Notes under the pieces: model-generated
What the model saw: only the letters and a program-made list of their open reading frames with translations
Databases searched by the model: none
Told to the model about the DNA's origin: nothing
DNA from: Planctomycetaceae bacterium
GTDB lineage: Bacteria; Planctomycetota; Planctomycetia; Planctomycetales; Planctomycetaceae
Assembly: GCA_003445035.1 (NCBI GenBank)
Contig: DLVV01000339.1
Coordinates: 1-9,971 of the forward strand
Length of the DNA: 9,971 nt
Reading direction: 5' to 3'
In this document: in pieces, positions 8,202-9,971 of the stretch
How positions within the stretch are numbered: position 1 is the first letter of the stretch
Layout of the letters: each line of letters begins with the position of its first letter
Program-made: the position numbers and the translations under genes

Positions 8202-8222
8202 GAAACCGCCCCCGGCGGTCTC
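8200..8222. terminator. Hairpin between convergent genes, possible bidirectional terminator
   Basis: ACCGCC (8205-8210) and GGCGGT (8214-8219) flank CCC, and GAG (8200-8202) can extend the stem with CTC (8220-8222) past a two-A bulge. It fills the 20-nt gap between the operon stop (8199-8201) and the repressor stop (8224-8222 on the minus strand). There is no T-run on either strand, so if it ends transcription it does so without the classic U-tract. Confidence 0.45.
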
Positions 8223-8887
8223 TACAGCCGGTCGACCATCAATTGTGCGGCTTCCTGGCCACCCAGCGACACCGCCGCGCCGTCGATTTCCAGCATCACC
8301 GTGCCCGCGGTCGCGTTGTTCGACACCACCCGCCCCTCGACCCCCAGCGCCACTCCGTTGTGGGTCAGGAACTGCAGGAACTCGGCCCCCTGGTCCGTAA
8401 CTCGCACCACCCGCACGGTGCTGCCGGGAGGACAACTGGCCAACGTCGTCGCACTCTCAACCGTCTCGGGCCACGTGCCGGTGGCGGTGGGAATCGGATC
8501 TCCATGAGGATCGAACCGCGGCCGCCCCAGGAACTCGTCGATCCGCTCGACCAGGTCGTCGCTGACGGCATGCTCCATGTGTTCGGCCTCCTCGTGAACC
8601 TGGTCCCACGACAATCCCAGCGTCTCGACCAGGAACTGCTCGATCAGCCGATGCCGACGCAGCACCCTCATTCCCAGCATCTGCCCCGCCTCGGTCAGAC
8701 ACACGCCCTCGTAGGGTCGATACACGACCAGGTCGGCTTCCCCCAGCGTTTTGTGCATGCTGGTGACCGTTCCCGGAGACACGCCCAGTGCCTGGGCGAC
8801 CTGGCCGGCGGACACCCATTCGGCACTTTCGCGCAACCCGATCTGCAGGATGGCCTTCAGATAATTTTCGACGGTCAGGCTTGGCAT
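8222..8887 (-). CDS. DtxR/MntR-family metal-dependent transcriptional regulator
   Basis: 221 residues from ATG 8887, which has GAGGAG (8896-8901) 8 nt upstream; an in-frame GTG at 8893 is too close to that SD. Order: a winged helix-turn-helix (about 1-70, with VSAGQVAQALGVSPGTVTSMHKTL at 25-48), a dimerisation/metal domain (about 70-130), and a FeoA/SH3-like domain (about 153-221). Aligned by eye with DtxR, the ligands are H79, E83, H98, E105 and H106, with Glu102 where DtxR has Cys102 and MntR has Glu. Asn8 stands where DtxR has Met10 and MntR Asp8. The family binds DNA when loaded with Fe(II) or Mn(II) and represses uptake or activates export genes. Glu102 leans towards manganese, but the long C-terminal domain is DtxR/IdeR-like, so the metal is open. 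It is convergent with the pump operon; no shared operator was found. Confidence 0.92.
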   Translation of the reverse strand: MPSLTVENYLKAILQIGLRESAEWVSAGQVAQALGVSPGTVTSMHKTLGEADLVVYRPYEGVCLTEAGQMLGMRVLRRHRLIEQFLVETLGLSWDQVHEEAEHMEHAVSDDLVERIDEFLGRPRFDPHGDPIPTATGTWPETVESATTLASCPPGSTVRVVRVTDQGAEFLQFLTHNGVALGVEGRVVSNNATAGTVMLEIDGAAVSLGGQEAAQLMVDRL

Positions 8888-8895
8888 CCACACGG

Positions 8896-8901
8896 CTCCT
8901 C
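8896..8901 (-). promoter_or_regulatory. Ribosome-binding site of the DtxR/MntR-type gene
   Basis: The minus strand reads GAGGAG, 8 nt before ATG 8887 and only 2 nt before the in-frame GTG at 8893. It decides the start in favour of the ATG. Confidence 0.7.
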
Positions 8902-8909
8902 AGTCCCCG

Positions 8910-8938
8910 ATTACATCTCCTGTCCCGGTTCGAGTCAA
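8910..8938 (-). promoter_or_regulatory. Sigma70-like promoter of the DtxR/MntR-type gene
   Basis: On the minus strand, TTGACT (8938-8933, five of six to TTGACA) and TGTAAT (8915-8910, five of six to TATAAT) are exactly 17 nt apart. Transcription would begin near 8902-8903, giving a leader of about 15 nt that starts at the SD. This is the best promoter in the window. No obvious dyad overlaps it, so autoregulation is not evident. Confidence 0.65.
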
Positions 8939-8981
8939 TCACCGTCACCCAACACGCCGTGCATCACACCGCCCCCTGTCG

Positions 8982-8987
8982 TAGACT
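8982..8987 (+). promoter_or_regulatory. Weak -10 candidate for the exported-protein gene
   Basis: TAGACT matches TATAAT at four of six positions, 57 nt before ATG 9045. No good -35 box lies 16-18 nt upstream. The rest of the divergent spacer 8939-9044 shows nothing else that I can name, apart from a small imperfect hairpin at about 9001-9018. Confidence 0.25.
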
Positions 8988-9044
8988 GAACGGCACGAGG
9001 ATCGTCGAACCCGGCGATCTCCTCCCCGACACGGACTGGCTCTC

Positions 9045-9971
9045 ATGCGGTCTGAATTCCCGCTGGCCCGATTCTCGAATGCCGCGATGGCGAGCCTGTG
9101 TGTGTGTGTCGTCACGTCGTGCTCGCTTGCACTTTCCGCGGCCGAACCACCACCGGCCAAGTCGAAAACGGATCTCTCCGGTCCGGTCAAACGGTTGGTC
9201 AACGATCTCGGCAACAGCCGGCGAGCCGTACGAGAAAGTGCTCGACGCCGACTGCTGGCGCTCGGACCAGCCATTCTCGAACACCTGCCCGCTCCCGACA
9301 CGGTCAAGAACGTCGCCACACGAGTCGCCGTTCGCCGGCTGATTCGCACACTCGAACGCACCACCGCAACCCGTTCGGCCCGGGCATCCCAGGTGACCCT
9401 CAGTGGCCGCCCAACCCTGGAGACACTGGTCGCTTCGATCTCCAGGCAGACGGGAAATCGGTTGACGCTGCACCGGTTGTCCTCCAGGCAGTTGCGGCGA
9501 TCGGTGCCGATCAAGCTGGTCCGCGCCACTTACTGGCAGGCGATTGATGCCGTGATGTCACGCGCCAAGCTCGACCTGGTCTACCGCGACGGAGCCAGCA
9601 CGCTGGTCGCTCGCACGGGCCGCAAGATCGACCGGTCGATCGCCCTCTCGGGACCCTTTCGGGTCACCGCAACGACGGCGACCCCGAAACCGATCCCTGA
9701 CAGCGATCGCCACCTGCTGCCGTTGAGACTGTCGTGGATGGCCGAACCTCGACTGCGACCACTCTACCTCGTCTGTCGTCCCGCGAACTTCCGTGCGACC
9801 GGCCAATTCGACGACGACCGCACGAAACCACTGGACCCGCGAAGCCCCGAAGCCACGCTCGAATTGCCGCTGGAAGGTAGTGACCCCGGCCTGCAACTCC
9901 GGATCGACTTCCAGACCCCTGGTGACGAGATTCCCCGTGAAGTCCAACTGACGGGAACAGCCGATGTCTGG
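9045..9971 (+). CDS. Exported protein with HEAT-like N-terminal segment, 3' truncated by window
   Basis: The frame is open without a stop from ATG 9045 to the last base: 309 codons seen, the end lies outside. The N-terminus is a signal peptide: Arg2 and Arg9, a hydrophobic core at about 13-31, and a likely signal peptidase I site at ALSA-AE (after residue 32 or 33). Residues about 46-80 (PVKRLVNDLGNSRRAVRESA..., LLALGPAILEHL) resemble one HEAT-type helical pair as found in many planctomycete secreted proteins. Residues about 115-180 (VTLSGRPTLETLVASIS, a YWQAIDAVM segment) have a beta-alpha pattern like the small domains of secretin or STN type. From about 200 (GPFRV, then LRLSWMAEPRLRPLYL at 227-242) it looks beta-rich. 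It has no recognised catalytic residues. No SD is visible before 9045, and ATG 9087 (residue 15) is a possible alternative but would shorten the signal peptide. The function is unknown. Confidence 0.8.
   Translation, partial: MRSEFPLARFSNAAMASLCVCVVTSCSLALSAAEPPPAKSKTDLSGPVKRLVNDLGNSRRAVRESARRRLLALGPAILEHLPAPDTVKNVATRVAVRRLIRTLERTTATRSARASQVTLSGRPTLETLVASISRQTGNRLTLHRLSSRQLRRSVPIKLVRATYWQAIDAVMSRAKLDLVYRDGASTLVARTGRKIDRSIALSGPFRVTATTATPKPIPDSDRHLLPLRLSWMAEPRLRPLYLVCRPANFRATGQFDDDRTKPLDPRSPEATLELPLEGSDPGLQLRIDFQTPGDEIPREVQLTGTADVW
9097..9109 (+). repeat. Short TG dinucleotide tract in the signal-peptide codons
   Basis: TGTGTGTGTGTGT, six and a half TG units, encodes the Cys-Val-Cys-Val part of the hydrophobic core of the exported protein. 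Gain or loss of one unit would shift the frame early in the gene. Confidence 0.7.

Noticed and set aside
7221..8435. 404-codon minus-strand frame across the second HflK-like gene and into the regulator gene
   Set aside because: It crosses two genes with clear domains, has no motifs and no ribosome-binding site.
8198..8989. 263-codon plus-strand frame starting at a GTG that overlaps the operon stop
   Set aside because: Although the GTGA overlap looks operon-like, the frame is exactly antisense to the DtxR/MntR-type gene and its translation has no family features.
8945..9529. Minus-strand frames of 194 and 169 codons at the right end
   Set aside because: The plus strand carries an open frame with a signal peptide and conserved-looking blocks running to the window edge; the minus-strand translations are Arg/Ser-rich shadows.

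Overview
The window reads as GC-rich, gene-dense chromosomal DNA from a free-living bacterium, most likely a member of the Planctomycetota. The pointers are the general codon and GC style, a secreted C-terminally open protein of a type common in that phylum, weak ribosome-binding sites on some genes, and the mix of genes. This assignment is an inference, since there is no rRNA or other marker here. No mobile element, tRNA, rRNA or CRISPR array is visible.

Layout. (1) 2-1087 (+): the C-terminal 361 codons of a molybdopterin formate dehydrogenase alpha subunit, cut by the window edge. (2) 1084-2517 (-): purB, an adenylosuccinate lyase of the animal/human-like type, convergent with the first gene so that the two stop codons share one CTAG. 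(3) 2518-2684: a compact divergent control region with a purB -10 candidate, a weak operon promoter candidate and two clean dyads. (4) 2685-8201 (+): a three-gene operon joined by 11-nt and 4-nt overlaps. It encodes a P1B-type metal-transporting ATPase fused to an HflK-like SPFH/band-7 protein, then an HflC-like protein, then a second HflK-like protein. (5) 8200-8222: a short hairpin between convergent genes. (6) 8222-8887 (-): a DtxR/MntR-family metal-dependent repressor with an SH3-like C-terminal domain and a good sigma70-like promoter. (7) 9045 to the window end (+): an exported protein, open at the right edge, with a HEAT-like N-terminal segment.

The centre of interest is the operon at 2685-8201. 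HflK and HflC normally build a membrane-anchored cage around the FtsH protease. Here an HflK-type subunit is covalently attached to the C-terminus of a P1B cation pump, and free HflC-like and HflK-like subunits follow in the same transcript, with no FtsH in view. The simplest reading, which is inference, is a band-7 cage or microdomain built around a metal-transporting ATPase. The metal-sensing DtxR/MntR-type regulator next door fits a metal homeostasis role, although no operator linking it to the operon was identified. The other genes (formate oxidation, purine synthesis, secreted protein) look like ordinary neighbours.
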